This document shows, one piece after another, positions 9,029-18,990 of a stretch of DNA of 64,000 bases. Numbering within the stretch: position 1 is the stretch's first letter; each line of letters opens with the position of its first letter. Position numbers and translations under genes: made by a program. Source of the DNA: Bacteroides sp. (GTDB lineage: Bacteria > Bacteroidota > Bacteroidia > Bacteroidales > Muribaculaceae); the NCBI GenBank assembly GCA_014801955.1, contig JAAVDE010000012.1, positions 168,889 through 232,888 of the forward strand. Direction: 5' to 3'. Below the pieces are notes generated by a model. It did not search any database and was not told the DNA's origin. It saw only the letters and a program-made list of their open reading frames with translations.

Positions 9029-10039
9029 ATGAAAGTAGCAATTGTCGGCGCTTCGGGCGCCGTTGGCCAGGAGTTTCTCAGAGTGCTGGCCGAGCAGGAG
9101 TTTCCGATTTCGGAACTGCGGCTCTTCGGGTCGAAGCGTTCGGCCGGAACAACCTATGAGTTTCGCGGAAAGGAATATACGGTTCGCGAGCTAACCCACA
9201 ACAAGGCCGATTTCGAGGGTCTTGACTTCGTTTTCACCTCGGCAGGCGCCGGAGTGTCGAAGGAGTTCGCCGAAACCATCACCTCGGGCGGCGCGCTGAT
9301 GATCGACAATTCGTCGGCCTTCCGCATGGACAAGGACGTTCCGCTGGTCGTTCCCGAAGTTAACGGCGACGACGCGTTCAACACTCCCCGCCGAATCATT
9401 GCCAACCCCAACTGCACAACGATTCAGATGGTCGTTGCCCTCAAGCCGGTCAATGACCTTTCGCCCATCCGCCGCGTCCACGTCGCTTCCTATCAGGCAG
9501 CATCGGGCGCCGGAGCCTCGGCAATGGCCGAACTGGAGCAGCAATATATCGACATCGCCGCCGGCCGCGAGCCCAAGATGGAGAAGTTTGCCTATCAGCT
9601 GGCCTATAATGTTATTCCTCATATCGACGTGTTTCAGGACAACGGCTACACGAAGGAGGAGATGAAAATGTATAACGAAACGAAGAAAATCATGCACGCC
9701 CCCGACCTCGACGTGTCGGCCACCTGCGTGCGCGTTCCCGTTATGCGCGCCCACTCCGAGGCAATATGGGTTGAAACCGAGCAGCCGCTGGAGCTCGACG
9801 CTGTTCGCGCTGCCTTTGCCTCGGCCGAAGGCCTGGTCGTTATCGACAATCCGGCCAACAAGGAGTATCCCATGCCGCTGTTCACCGCCGGCAAAGACCC
9901 CGTCTACGTCGGTCGCCTGCGCAAAGACCTGACCAACCCCAACGGGCTGAGCTTCTGGGTTGTCGGCGACCAAATCAAGAAGGGCGCCGCCCTGAATGCC
10001 GTGCAGATCGCACAGTATATCATCAGCCACCGCCGGTGA
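9029..10039 (+). CDS. asd: Aspartate-semialdehyde dehydrogenase
   Basis: [26 protein letters not shown]...; catalytic context [30 protein letters not shown]. Confidence 0.96.
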   Translation: MKVAIVGASGAVGQEFLRVLAEQEFPISELRLFGSKRSAGTTYEFRGKEYTVRELTHNKADFEGLDFVFTSAGAGVSKEFAETITSGGALMIDNSSAFRMDKDVPLVVPEVNGDDAFNTPRRIIANPNCTTIQMVVALKPVNDLSPIRRVHVASYQAASGAGASAMAELEQQYIDIAAGREPKMEKFAYQLAYNVIPHIDVFQDNGYTKEEMKMYNETKKIMHAPDLDVSATCVRVPVMRAHSEAIWVETEQPLELDAVRAAFASAEGLVVIDNPANKEYPMPLFTAGKDPVYVGRLRKDLTNPNGLSFWVVGDQIKKGAALNAVQIAQYIISHRR

Positions 10040-11355
10040 AACAGACCAGTCAGCTGACCCAATCCCAACTGCTGCGCCAGCGCCTGCTGCCGCAGCAGTT
10101 GCGGCTTGTTGCGCTGGTTGAGAAAACCGACGAGGAGGTGGAGCAGGAAATTGCCCGCGAACTCGACGAGAATCCCGCCCTGGAGCGCGTCAGCGCCCCG
10201 CCGGTTCCGGCAGCGACGACGTCGGCCCCGGCTATCGAGCGCCCCGAAACGCCCGATTTCGACGAAACGCTGGCCGAAGCTCTGGAGCGACAGCTGGCTG
10301 AGCTGCCCGACGCGTCGCCGACCATTCGCCGGCTGGCGGCTTACATGGTTGGAGCGCTCGACGGCAACGGCTACATGACGCGCACGCTGCCTCAGCTGAA
10401 AACCGACATTGAGCTTGCAACGGAACTCCCCTTCACCGACGCCGAGCTGCGCGAGGCCTACAACCTGCTGCGCTCGCTCGACCCCGCCGGCGTCGGCGCC
10501 CAGGACCTGCGCGACACCCTGCTGCTGCAACTGCGGCGCCTCGACCCGGAGCGTCCCGAGGTTGCCGACGCCCTGGAAATCGTTCGCCACTTTTTCGACA
10601 TTTACTCGCGCCGCAGCCTGCGTAAGCTCGCCGACTATGCTGAGATGACCCCGGCGCGCGTCGAAGCCGCCGACGCCCTGGTGCGCACGCTGAATCCCAA
10701 GCCAGGAGCCGCCTATGCGTCCGATCCGACGCAGGCCCTGGCCCGCGCAGCCGTGCAGCCCGATTTCATCGTTGAAACCGACGGCAAACGCGCCTGGATT
10801 GCGCTCCCTAACTCGCTGCCCGAGCTCCGCATCGAGCAGAGCTTTGCCATCGACCCCGAGAATCCCGAAGCGGCCAAGTTCGTTCGCGACCGCCGCTCGC
10901 AGGCACTCAGCTTCATCGACGCCCTGCGCCGCCGCCAGGAAACGCTGCTGGCCATCGGGCGCGCCATCGTTGAGCTGCAGGCGCCATTTTTCACGTCGGC
11001 CGACGACGAAAGCCGCATCCGCCCGATGGTTCTGCGCCAGATTGCCGAGGCCACAGGCCTGGACCTTTCGCTGATTTCGCGCGCCGTGGCCGGCAAATGG
11101 CTGGCTACGCAATGGGGCGTTTATCCGCTGAAATCTTTTTTTAACCATCGCTCCGGCGCCGCCGACGACTCAACGTCGGCCCGCGAAATCGAGGCCGCCA
11201 TCCGCCGCCTGGTCGACGAGGAATCGACTCCGCTGACCGACGACGCCCTGACCGACGCCCTCGCCGCTATTGGCTACAAGGTCGCCCGCCGCACGGTTGC
11301 AAAATACCGCACGCGCATGGGCATTCTTCCCGCGCGCCTGCGCCATAAGCACTAA
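10036..11355 (+). CDS. rpoN: RNA polymerase sigma-54 factor
   Basis: N-terminal Q-rich region I ([38 protein letters not shown]) and C-terminal RpoN box [12 protein letters not shown] start overlapping the asd stop. Confidence 0.95.
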   Translation: MKQTSQLTQSQLLRQRLLPQQLRLVALVEKTDEEVEQEIARELDENPALERVSAPPVPAATTSAPAIERPETPDFDETLAEALERQLAELPDASPTIRRLAAYMVGALDGNGYMTRTLPQLKTDIELATELPFTDAELREAYNLLRSLDPAGVGAQDLRDTLLLQLRRLDPERPEVADALEIVRHFFDIYSRRSLRKLADYAEMTPARVEAADALVRTLNPKPGAAYASDPTQALARAAVQPDFIVETDGKRAWIALPNSLPELRIEQSFAIDPENPEAAKFVRDRRSQALSFIDALRRRQETLLAIGRAIVELQAPFFTSADDESRIRPMVLRQIAEATGLDLSLISRAVAGKWLATQWGVYPLKSFFNHRSGAADDSTSAREIEAAIRRLVDEESTPLTDDALTDALAAIGYKVARRTVAKYRTRMGILPARLRHKH

Positions 11356-11363
11356 GCCGCCGC

Positions 11364-11960
11364 CTAAAGCAGCAGGCGCGCTTCGGGTCCGAGATTAAAA
11401 ATGGAATCGAGAATCGACAGGCCGGGAATGAAGCCGAGACGGTCGGCCCTCACCTGCCAGTAGGGAGCAAGCTCGAAGCCGGCGGGCTCAGTCGGGCGCA
11501 GCGCGGGATCAAAGGAGTAGCTCACGTCAACGTCGGTCAAATCGAGCGCACGGCGAACAAAACTGTCGACCGCGGCATTGAGCGCGCCAACGGAGTCGAA
11601 TCGCGCCGGGTCGGAGAGCAGCGGCAGCAGATCGGGCGCATAAAATTCAAAGAAAGGAGTGCGGCCATAGGCGCTTTCAAGCGCCGCCGGAATGGTTTCC
11701 CACCATGTTCCGTGGGTCGACAGGCGCGTCGCGGCCCACGTTCGCCCGTAGGGCTTGGCAATCGGAACGGTCAGGTCCAGCGGGCCGCGCGTGTCGGCAA
11801 TAACGAAACGATGGGCGGCCTTGCAGCGCTTGTCGAAGCGCTCGGCACAGCAAATAACAACAGGGCCGCGATGAGCGGCCAGTGCATGATAGAATGCCGG
11901 CGTCGGAGCGAGTCGGCAGGGAAGATAAAGAGTTGCAGATGGGGCAGCGGCGTCAGTCAT
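11364..11960 (-). CDS. WbqC family protein
   Basis: TLYLPCRLAPTPAFYHAL...CCAERFDKRCKAAHRFVIADTRGPLDLTVPI...TWWETIPAALESAYGRTPFFEFYAPDLLPLL. Start MTDAAAP at 11960, overlapping the ribH end. Confidence 0.8.
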   Translation of the reverse strand: MTDAAAPSATLYLPCRLAPTPAFYHALAAHRGPVVICCAERFDKRCKAAHRFVIADTRGPLDLTVPIAKPYGRTWAATRLSTHGTWWETIPAALESAYGRTPFFEFYAPDLLPLLSDPARFDSVGALNAAVDSFVRRALDLTDVDVSYSFDPALRPTEPAGFELAPYWQVRADRLGFIPGLSILDSIFNLGPEARLLL

Positions 11961-12417
11961 CGAAGCGACGGGCAAAATCGACCATAGCAATAGCCGTTTG
12001 GGCGGCTTCGATGCCTTTATGGCCGGCCGGGCCGCCGCAGCGGTCAAGAGCCTGCTGCTCGTTCAAAACGGTCAGAACACCGAAAATCACCGGCACCGGG
12101 CCGTCGGCGTTGAGCGAGGTGATGCCCTGCGTAACGCTCTGGCAAACATAGTCGAAATGGGGGGTGTCGCCCTTAATAACGCAGCCGAAAACAATAACCG
12201 CGTCGAACTGCTCGGAGTCAATGATGCGCTGAGCGGCATAGGTCAGCTCAACCGCGCCGGGAACAACAAATTCCTCAACGTCGGCGCCCGAGGCAGTCAG
12301 CGTTTCAATGGCGCCGGAAGCCAGGCGGGTTGTTATCTGCTCGTTCCACTGGGTGCGGACAACGGCGATTGCCATATCTTGTCCGCTGAGCTGCTGGGGG
12401 TTATATCCGTGGTTCAT
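11953..12417 (-). CDS. ribH: 6,7-dimethyl-8-ribityllumazine synthase
   Basis: VPGAVELTYAAQRI, VIVFGCVIKGDTPHFDYVCQSVTQGI, IFGVLTVLNEQQALDRCGG. Confidence 0.96.
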   Translation of the reverse strand: MNHGYNPQQLSGQDMAIAVVRTQWNEQITTRLASGAIETLTASGADVEEFVVPGAVELTYAAQRIIDSEQFDAVIVFGCVIKGDTPHFDYVCQSVTQGITSLNADGPVPVIFGVLTVLNEQQALDRCGGPAGHKGIEAAQTAIAMVDFARRFDD

Positions 12418-13034
12418 TTCGCAGGGTTGCAGCAGTTACGGAGTTTTTCGCCGAGCGAGCCGCCCTGATGGCGAACGGCATATTGCTCGCGGGTAAAGCC
12501 GGTTCGGAGCATCATGCCAACGATGAGCAGATGGCCGATAACGGTCATTGCGGTAATGGAGGTCGTCGGAGTCAGACCCAGGGGGCAGACCTCGGCGGGA
12601 TTTCCGGTGAAGATTCCGATAGAATCGGGAGTCTGAGCCAGCGGCGAAGAGGGCTCGGCAGTAATGACGATGGCGCGAATATCGGGATATAGCATTCGGG
12701 CGATTTCATAGAGGCGCAGAATTTCGTCGGTTCGGCCGGAGTTGGAAATCAGAAGCATCACGTCGTTGGGCTGGAGCACTCCAAGGTCGCCATGCTGAGC
12801 CTCCGCGGGATTTATACACACTGCCGGGATGCCGGTAGAGGCAAAAGTAGAGGCGATGTTAGAGGCAATCTGTCCGGCTTTACCCATTCCGGAAGCCACA
12901 ACTTTACCACCCAGGGTGCAAACCTGGTGCTGAATCAGGTCGAGAGCCGCTGAATAGTTGGGAGTTAGGGGCACAGAGGCGATTGCCTGTGCCTCAGCGG
13001 CGAGAATGTTGCTAAGGTTTTGGAGTTCGTCCAT
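12414..13034 (-). CDS. SIS-domain arabinose-5-phosphate isomerase-like protein (no CBS domains)
   Basis: KVVASGMGKAGQIASNIASTFASTGIPAVCINPAEAQHGDLGVL...LLISNSGRTDEI; 206 aa, ends after the SIS domain. Confidence 0.85.
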   Translation of the reverse strand: MDELQNLSNILAAEAQAIASVPLTPNYSAALDLIQHQVCTLGGKVVASGMGKAGQIASNIASTFASTGIPAVCINPAEAQHGDLGVLQPNDVMLLISNSGRTDEILRLYEIARMLYPDIRAIVITAEPSSPLAQTPDSIGIFTGNPAEVCPLGLTPTTSITAMTVIGHLLIVGMMLRTGFTREQYAVRHQGGSLGEKLRNCCNPAK

Positions 13035-13060
13035 TTGTGAATGCTATAGAATTTCGGCGG

Positions 13061-13068
13061 CAAAGTTA
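13061..13068 (-). promoter_or_regulatory. -7 element TAACTTTG upstream of the SIS-domain gene
   Basis: Exact TAnnTTTG on the minus strand, 26 nt from the start codon at 13034. Confidence 0.5.
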
Positions 13069-13152
13069 CGCAAAATTTCCTTAATTAGCAATTAGTAATT
13101 CGCAATTAGTAATGTCTGACGCCGAATTTAGCCATTTTGCCTCCCCCTCAGC

Positions 13153-13286
13153 TGGGAGCGACGGCGTCCCGCCGTCGGCATCTGCGACGCGAAGCCCTTG
13201 ACGCCGCTACGACGGCGAGACGCCGTCGGCATCCGCGTCGCGAAGCCCTTTGACGACCCTACGACGGCGAGACGCCGTCGCTCCCA
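13153..13286. repeat. 134-bp palindromic element with 16-bp perfect terminal inverted repeats and about 2.5 internal ~51-bp units
   Basis: TGGGAGCGACGGCGTC (13153-13168) pairs with GACGCCGTCGCTCCCA (13271-13286); CGACGGCG unit starts at 13159, 13210 and 13262. Confidence 0.85.
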
Positions 13287-13406
13287 TAAATTTTTTGCTG
13301 CCGGAGTGAACCAAATCTGGGTGGCGGGTGTTTTAATGATGTAAAGCAACTGAAAGAAGCTTTTCCATGTGTGAATGATTGTGATAATGATTGGTTTATT
13401 ATTCGA

Positions 13407-13435
13407 CGAGGAGTGACTGCGACAGCCACTCCTCG
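13407..13435. repeat. Strong intergenic hairpin
   Basis: CGAGGAGTG-A-CTG / CAG-C-CACTCCTCG, 12 bp with one mismatch and a 3-nt loop. Confidence 0.7.
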
Positions 13436-13473
13436 CCTACATTATACACCGTCGATTCTCAACGGAATGGATT

Positions 13474-13974
13474 TTAGGGAAGGGGAAATTCATGGAGGAG
13501 GCGATGGAGGGCGGCGAGGTTTTCGGGGCCGAAGCGGGCAATGGAGGCTTCGACGCGCTCGAGGGAGTGGCGCTGCATGTTGCCGGACTTGGAGTAGAAC
13601 TTGTCGGCAATGCAGATGAGGCGCTCAAGGCGCGTTTCGGGCATGTGGGGCGGAATGCCGACTCCGGTGTGGCGCTCGGCCACGCGTGCGGCCCATTCGG
13701 GCGCTCCCTCGCGGCGCAGAAGGTCGGCTCCGAGCGGGCCGTGGTTGATGTAGGGCTCGGTGCCGTTGCAGTGAATGGCGGGCGCGGAGGTCAGGAAAAT
13801 GCCGATGTCGTGGAGCATCGCGGCGGCGCGCACCTGCTCGGGGTCAAGCTCGGGAGCCGATTGGGCGCGCATCTGCTCGGCCAAGTCGGCGACCGAGAGG
13901 GCATGGCGCATATAAATATCCCGAAGGGGAGTGCCTTCGGGATAATATTTGTCGATTATAGCTTGCCAGTTCAT
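13474..13974 (-). CDS. HD domain phosphohydrolase
   Basis: YMRHALSVADLAEQM...AAAMLHDIGIFLT...HGPLGADLL...AERHTGVGI: HD-domain pattern. Confidence 0.88.
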   Translation of the reverse strand: MNWQAIIDKYYPEGTPLRDIYMRHALSVADLAEQMRAQSAPELDPEQVRAAAMLHDIGIFLTSAPAIHCNGTEPYINHGPLGADLLRREGAPEWAARVAERHTGVGIPPHMPETRLERLICIADKFYSKSGNMQRHSLERVEASIARFGPENLAALHRLLHEFPLP

Positions 13975-14996
13975 TCAATCAGGGTGTTCCAGCCGTGGGT
14001 GTCGGGGTCGTCGCCATTCTGAATGGCCTGCAGGCGATGGTAGAGCTCGGTGGTCACGGGGCCGGGCTGGCCGTCGCGGGCAATGACGTATTTCTTGCCG
14101 GTGTCGATGTCGTCGATTTCGCCGATGGGCGAGGCAACGGCTGCGGTACCGACTGCGGCGGCTTCGCTGACCTCAGCGAGTTCGTCAACGGTGATGTGAC
14201 GCTGCTCAACCTTCAGGCCCATGTCGGCGGCAATCTGCATCAGGCTCTTGTTGGTAATCGAGGGGAGGATTGATTCGGATGCGGGGGTGATGTAAACGCC
14301 GTTTTTGATGGCAATGAAGTTTGCGGGACCACATTCGTCGAGATATTTCTTCTCCTTGGGGTCGAGATAGAGAACGGCGGAATAGCCCATGTCGTGGGCA
14401 CGCTGGCCGGCGGCGATGGAGGCAGCGTAGTTGCCGCCCACTTTCCAACGGCCCGTGCCCTTGGGAGCCACGCGGTCATATTCGCGCATGATGCAGATGT
14501 TGGTGGGCTTGAAGCCGTTTTTGAAATAGGGGCCTACGGGCTGCACGAAGATGATGAACGTATATTCCGTTGCGGCCTTAACGCCGACCTGGGGGGTGAT
14601 GCCGATTTCGAGGGGGCGGATATAGAGCGACGCGCCGGAACCGTAGGGGGGCACGAAGCGGGCATTGGCCTTGACCACGCGCTTAACCATTTCGGCGAAG
14701 AGTTCTTCGGGCACCGGCTCCATCAGCAGACCGCGGGCCGAGTCGGCGATGCGGCGGGCATTTTCTTCGAGGCGGAAAACGCGGATTTTATCGTCCTTGC
14801 CTCTGAAAGCCTTCAGGCCTTCAAAACACTCCTGGCCGTAGTGGAGCGAGGTGGCAGCCATGTGGATGTTGAGATATTCGGAGGTCGATTCTTCAATCGG
14901 GCCCCATTTGCCGTCCTTGAACGTGCAGCGCACGTTAACGTCGGTAGGAAAATAGCCAAAAGATAGCTTTGACCAGTCGATTTCGGGAGTTTCCAT
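13971..14996 (-). CDS. ilvE: Branched-chain amino acid aminotransferase
   Basis: LHYGQECFEGLKAFRGKDDKIRVFRLEENARRI; GTGRWKVGGNYAASIAAGQRA; KKYLDECGPANFIAIKNG. Confidence 0.95.
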   Translation of the reverse strand: METPEIDWSKLSFGYFPTDVNVRCTFKDGKWGPIEESTSEYLNIHMAATSLHYGQECFEGLKAFRGKDDKIRVFRLEENARRIADSARGLLMEPVPEELFAEMVKRVVKANARFVPPYGSGASLYIRPLEIGITPQVGVKAATEYTFIIFVQPVGPYFKNGFKPTNICIMREYDRVAPKGTGRWKVGGNYAASIAAGQRAHDMGYSAVLYLDPKEKKYLDECGPANFIAIKNGVYITPASESILPSITNKSLMQIAADMGLKVEQRHITVDELAEVSEAAAVGTAAVASPIGEIDDIDTGKKYVIARDGQPGPVTTELYHRLQAIQNGDDPDTHGWNTLIE

Positions 14997-15022
14997 TAGT
15001 TAATAGTTTATATTGAACGCCG

Positions 15023-15030
15023 CAAAGTTA
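15023..15030 (-). promoter_or_regulatory. -7 element TAACTTTG upstream of ilvE
   Basis: Exact TAnnTTTG on the minus strand, 26 nt from the start at 14996. Confidence 0.5.
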
Positions 15031-15117
15031 CGCAAAAATTTGCTGATTCGAAAATTTGAATTAACGGCCGGGCGCTAAAAAGCGTCCGGCCGCAATTATA
15101 GGTTGTTCTAAAAAATA

Positions 15118-16719
15118 TTAGAGGGCGGGGCCAGCAACCACGAGGGCTTTGCCTGCGGGGTTGTTTTCGAACTTCTTGAAGTTGCTGATGAACTTCTCGG
15201 CGAGCATGGTAGCTTTCTTCTTCCATTCTTCGGGATCGGCGTAGGTGTCGCGCGGATCGAGAATCTTGGGATCAACGCCGGGGAGTTCGGTGGGAACGGT
15301 GAAGCCGAAGATGGGAATCTGCTTGGTGGGAGCGGTCAGGATAGCGCCGTCGAGGATAGCATCGATGATGCCGCGGGTGTCGCGGATGGAGATGCGCTTG
15401 CCGGTGCCGTTCCAGCCGGTGTTAACGAGATAAGCCTTAGCGCCCGATTTTTCCATCTTCTTAACGAGTTCTTCAGCATATTTGGTGGGGTGGAGGCTGA
15501 GGAATGCTGCGCCGAAGCAGGCAGAGAAGGTGGGGGTGGGCTCGGTGATGCCGCGTTCGGTGCCGGCGAGCTTCGAGGTGTAGCCGCTCAGGAAGTAGTA
15601 CTTGGTCTGCTCGGGGGTCAGGATGCTGACGGGGGGCAGAACGCCATAGGCGTCGGCGCTCAGGAAGATAACGTTCTTGGCTTCCGGGCCGGCAGAGGGC
15701 TTAACGATGTTCTTGATGTGGTCGATCGGGTAGCTAACGCGGGTGTTTTCGGTCACGCTCTTGTCGGCGAAGTCGATTTTGCCGTTAGCGTCAACGGTAA
15801 CGTTTTCGAGCAGAGCGTCGCGGGTAATAGCGTTGAAGATGTCGGGTTCGCTCTCCTTGTCGAGGTTGATAACCTTAGCGTAGCAGCCGCCTTCGAAGTT
15901 GAACACGCCGTTGTCGTCCCAGCCGTGTTCGTCGTCGCCGATGAGCAGACGCTTGGGGTCGGTCGAAAGGGTGGTTTTGCCGGTGCCGGACAGACCGAAG
16001 AAAATTGCGGTGTTTTCGCCGTTCATGTCGGTGTTGGCCGAGCAGTGCATGGAAGCCATGCCCTTCAGGGGGAGGTAGTAGTTCATGATGGAGAACATAC
16101 CTTTCTTCATTTCGCCGCCGTACCAGGTGTTGATGATAACCTGCATGCGTTCGGTCAGGTTGAAGGCAACGCAAGTTTCGGAGTTGATGCCGAGTTCCTT
16201 CCAGTTTTCAACTTTTGCTTTGGAAGCGTTGAGAACAACGAAGTCGGGTTTGAAGTTATCGAGTTCTTCCTTGGTGGGACGGATGAACATGTTGGTAACG
16301 AAGTGGGCCTGCCATGCAACTTCAACGATGAAGCGAACAGCCAGACGGGTGTCCTTGTTGGTGCCGCAGAAAGCGTCAACAACATAGAGGGGCTTGTTGG
16401 AGAGTTCCTTGTCGGCGATTTCCTTCAGGGCGTTCCAGGTCTGGGGAGTGATAGGCTTGTTGTCGTTTTTGTATTCCTCGGAAGTCCACCAGATAGTGTC
16501 GCGGCTGGTATCGTCCATAACGAAGAATTTATCCTTGGGCGAACGGCCGGTGTAGATGCCGGTCATAACGTTAACGGCGCCGAGCTCGGTTTCCTGGCCT
16601 TTTTCATAGCCGGTCAGTTCGGGCTTGGTTTCGTCGATAAAGAGCTGGTCCCAAGAGGGGTTGTGGAAGACTTCGGGGGTACCCGTGATTCCATACTGAG
16701 TCAGATCAATCTTGCTCAT
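15118..16719 (-). CDS. pckA: Phosphoenolpyruvate carboxykinase (ATP)
   Basis: [53 protein letters not shown]. Start [13 protein letters not shown] at 16719. Confidence 0.97.
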   Translation of the reverse strand: MSKIDLTQYGITGTPEVFHNPSWDQLFIDETKPELTGYEKGQETELGAVNVMTGIYTGRSPKDKFFVMDDTSRDTIWWTSEEYKNDNKPITPQTWNALKEIADKELSNKPLYVVDAFCGTNKDTRLAVRFIVEVAWQAHFVTNMFIRPTKEELDNFKPDFVVLNASKAKVENWKELGINSETCVAFNLTERMQVIINTWYGGEMKKGMFSIMNYYLPLKGMASMHCSANTDMNGENTAIFFGLSGTGKTTLSTDPKRLLIGDDEHGWDDNGVFNFEGGCYAKVINLDKESEPDIFNAITRDALLENVTVDANGKIDFADKSVTENTRVSYPIDHIKNIVKPSAGPEAKNVIFLSADAYGVLPPVSILTPEQTKYYFLSGYTSKLAGTERGITEPTPTFSACFGAAFLSLHPTKYAEELVKKMEKSGAKAYLVNTGWNGTGKRISIRDTRGIIDAILDGAILTAPTKQIPIFGFTVPTELPGVDPKILDPRDTYADPEEWKKKATMLAEKFISNFKKFENNPAGKALVVAGPAL

Positions 16720-16792
16720 AGTTAGAGGATTACTTGAATTGTTATAGGGTTTTATTGTTTTTGAGTTTGAATTCAACCTTGTTTATCAAGTG

Positions 16793-16800
16793 CAAAGGTA
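16793..16800 (-). promoter_or_regulatory. -7 element TACCTTTG upstream of pckA
   Basis: TAnnTTTG match on the minus strand, about 73 nt upstream of the start. Confidence 0.45.
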
Positions 16801-16873
16801 TGAAATTTTTTTTGAAACGAAAAATCAAAAATCAATAAAAAATATTAATCAACCGCATCCGGCGGCGCGGCAG

Positions 16874-18940
16874 TTAGAGCATTCCGTTGTCGCTATCCTG
16901 ATTGTTGATTCGTTTCTCCCGGTGGGAATTTTTATTATTTCGGGAGAAATTCCATGAAACTTGAATCAGAATCATGGGTTTATTGCCGCGCTGATAGAAA
17001 TACTTTGAGCCGGTGGCATAGGCCGAAGCGGTTTTGAGCGTATAGAGATACTCGTTCAGCGGCTGACTCAGATCGATGCCGAATCGCAGGGATTTCACCC
17101 TGTAGGCAACCCCGAACAGGAGTGACTGCTGAGTTTTCCTTTTGCCGAAACCATAAACCAGCGCATCGGCGTTCTTATAATAGTCGAGCGAAAAATTGAA
17201 TTTCTGCAATGAATAGCTGACTCCGCCTTTGAACCACCAGGTGTGGATGCGGTTAACATAGCTGTTGCACTCCCAGTTGCCAAAGCTATAGCCGAGGCGG
17301 GGCGATATATTCAGCTTGCCGTTCAGCAGCCGGATTCTCGAACCATACGACACGTTGACCATGTCGGCCCGGTTGCCATTGACGGTTGTTGTGAAAAACC
17401 GCTCTCCATCTCTGAATATATCCTGCATCAGCGGCGAGTTTTTCCGGCTGTAGGAAACGTCGAAGTCGCCGAAGTAGCTTCCGAAGAATAGAAACGACGA
17501 AAAAGATACGTTATAGGTCTTTTCGGGCTTCAGCTCAGTATTGCCGGCCATGTATTGGAACTTGTTGTTCTGATACACTATTGAACTCGACTGACCGAGA
17601 ACCGAACCCGACATGGTTGAATTGCCGCTGACTGAAAAGCTGAGATTGCGGGTCGCGTTATATGAAAGCTGAATCTGAGGCTGCAGGTTCCACTCCCGAA
17701 CCATCTCCTCGTTCTGGTTATATGCTACATGATGCCCCTGCAGCCCGACCGTATAGTTAAACCGCCGTATGCTGCCCGACCACTCGGCAAAGACGTTGAA
17801 CGCGTGCCTGGTCTGCTTGCTTTCCGAGAACATCGTGCCGCTATATTCATTCCGGCTCTTGTTCCATGTGTGTTTCACTCCGACCGACAATTTTCCCTTG
17901 CGGATCGGCTGGATATATTGAAGCTGGCTTATGGTGGAATATTTTTTGCCGGAGCCGTAGGTCAATATGGAACTGCCCGAAGAATCGCCCGGGGAGTAGA
18001 ACTTCTCGTTGTCGTTATGAACCGTCATGTCATTGAGAACCGCATCAAAAATCAGAAGTCCCTTTGAGGCAAACTCATGCTGATAATACATATTGACTTG
18101 CGGATTCAGATCCTTTGAGCGCAACGTTTGCCGTTCGAGTTCAGTCGTTTCCGAGTCGCCTACTGATTCCTGAATGGTTGAATGCACAGTTGTTTCAGGA
18201 ACCTGCAGCCCGGATAACAGCAGCTTTGCAACAAAAAGATTGCGGTCATCCATATATGAGTAAGCCGCCGATGCCTGAAGATAATCCTCTTTCTGCACAT
18301 AAGGGTCAGACTTGTTTACCCTGCTGAGAACACTACCGTCGGCAAACTGATATGACGACACGTCAGTCAGCCTGCTATCCGAAAATCTGCCATATTCATA
18401 GTGGCCATAAACGGTAAACTCCGATTTCCTGTAGTTCGCTTTCAGCGATGCGCGATAGACTCCCTTTCCCTGATTGAGACCCTGCCGGCCACTGACATTG
18501 CCGCTCAGCCCAACGTCGGGGCGCGCAGTAAACACGTTAAGGACCACGCCTGCGTCGCCGTATCTCAGCCCGGGGGCGGTGATATATTCTATTTTGCGTA
18601 TATTCGCGGGATTAATCGCCCTGAAATCCGCCTCGGTAGCCGGAGCGCCATTAATTCTATAGGCTATCGCGCCCTTTTTCGTAGAACTCAAACTACCGGT
18701 CTTGTTATCGAGAAATACACCCGGAAGATTCATATTTCCGATGAGTTCCACCGCGTCGTTGGACCGCGCCATATCATCCGCTTCCGGAAAAAGAACGAAT
18801 CCGTCATTCTTCCGGATGATATTCGCTGCCTTCACAACGACCTCGCGAAGTTCAACGACACTGCTGCTATCTACCGGCTCCTGCGCCGAAAGCGCGAAGC
18901 CAAACAAAGCCGCTAAAGCAACGACAGGTAAGCGACCCAT
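16874..18940 (-). CDS. Outer membrane beta-barrel / TonB-dependent receptor-like protein
   Basis: Signal peptide MGRLPVVALAALFGFALSAQE; plug-like region (VVELREVVVKAANIIRKNDG; INPANIRKIEYITAPGLRYGDAGVVLNVFT); repeated barrel-like strands; no SusD partner. Confidence 0.82.
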   Translation of the reverse strand: MGRLPVVALAALFGFALSAQEPVDSSSVVELREVVVKAANIIRKNDGFVLFPEADDMARSNDAVELIGNMNLPGVFLDNKTGSLSSTKKGAIAYRINGAPATEADFRAINPANIRKIEYITAPGLRYGDAGVVLNVFTARPDVGLSGNVSGRQGLNQGKGVYRASLKANYRKSEFTVYGHYEYGRFSDSRLTDVSSYQFADGSVLSRVNKSDPYVQKEDYLQASAAYSYMDDRNLFVAKLLLSGLQVPETTVHSTIQESVGDSETTELERQTLRSKDLNPQVNMYYQHEFASKGLLIFDAVLNDMTVHNDNEKFYSPGDSSGSSILTYGSGKKYSTISQLQYIQPIRKGKLSVGVKHTWNKSRNEYSGTMFSESKQTRHAFNVFAEWSGSIRRFNYTVGLQGHHVAYNQNEEMVREWNLQPQIQLSYNATRNLSFSVSGNSTMSGSVLGQSSSIVYQNNKFQYMAGNTELKPEKTYNVSFSSFLFFGSYFGDFDVSYSRKNSPLMQDIFRDGERFFTTTVNGNRADMVNVSYGSRIRLLNGKLNISPRLGYSFGNWECNSYVNRIHTWWFKGGVSYSLQKFNFSLDYYKNADALVYGFGKRKTQQSLLFGVAYRVKSLRFGIDLSQPLNEYLYTLKTASAYATGSKYFYQRGNKPMILIQVSWNFSRNNKNSHREKRINNQDSDNGML

Positions 18941-18959
18941 TGATTGATTGATTGATTGA
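18940..18959. repeat. Tetranucleotide tract (TTGA)5 on +, (TCAA)5 on -, overlapping the start codon of the downstream gene
   Basis: Five perfect copies at 18940-18959; the minus-strand ATG at 18940-18938 overlaps the last copy. Confidence 0.9.
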
Positions 18960-18990
18960 GAAGAGATTGCATATTCTTACTTCTTATGGA

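Noticed and set aside
9904-11148. 414-aa minus-strand ORF antisense to rpoN
   Set aside because: Shadow ORF; rpoN with RpoN box is the real gene.
13128-13349. 73-aa ORF over the 134-bp repeat element
   Set aside because: Repetitive Arg-rich translation produced by the palindromic DNA repeat; not a credible protein.
15490-16725. 411-aa plus-strand ORF antisense to pckA
   Set aside because: Shadow ORF opposite a highly conserved PEPCK.
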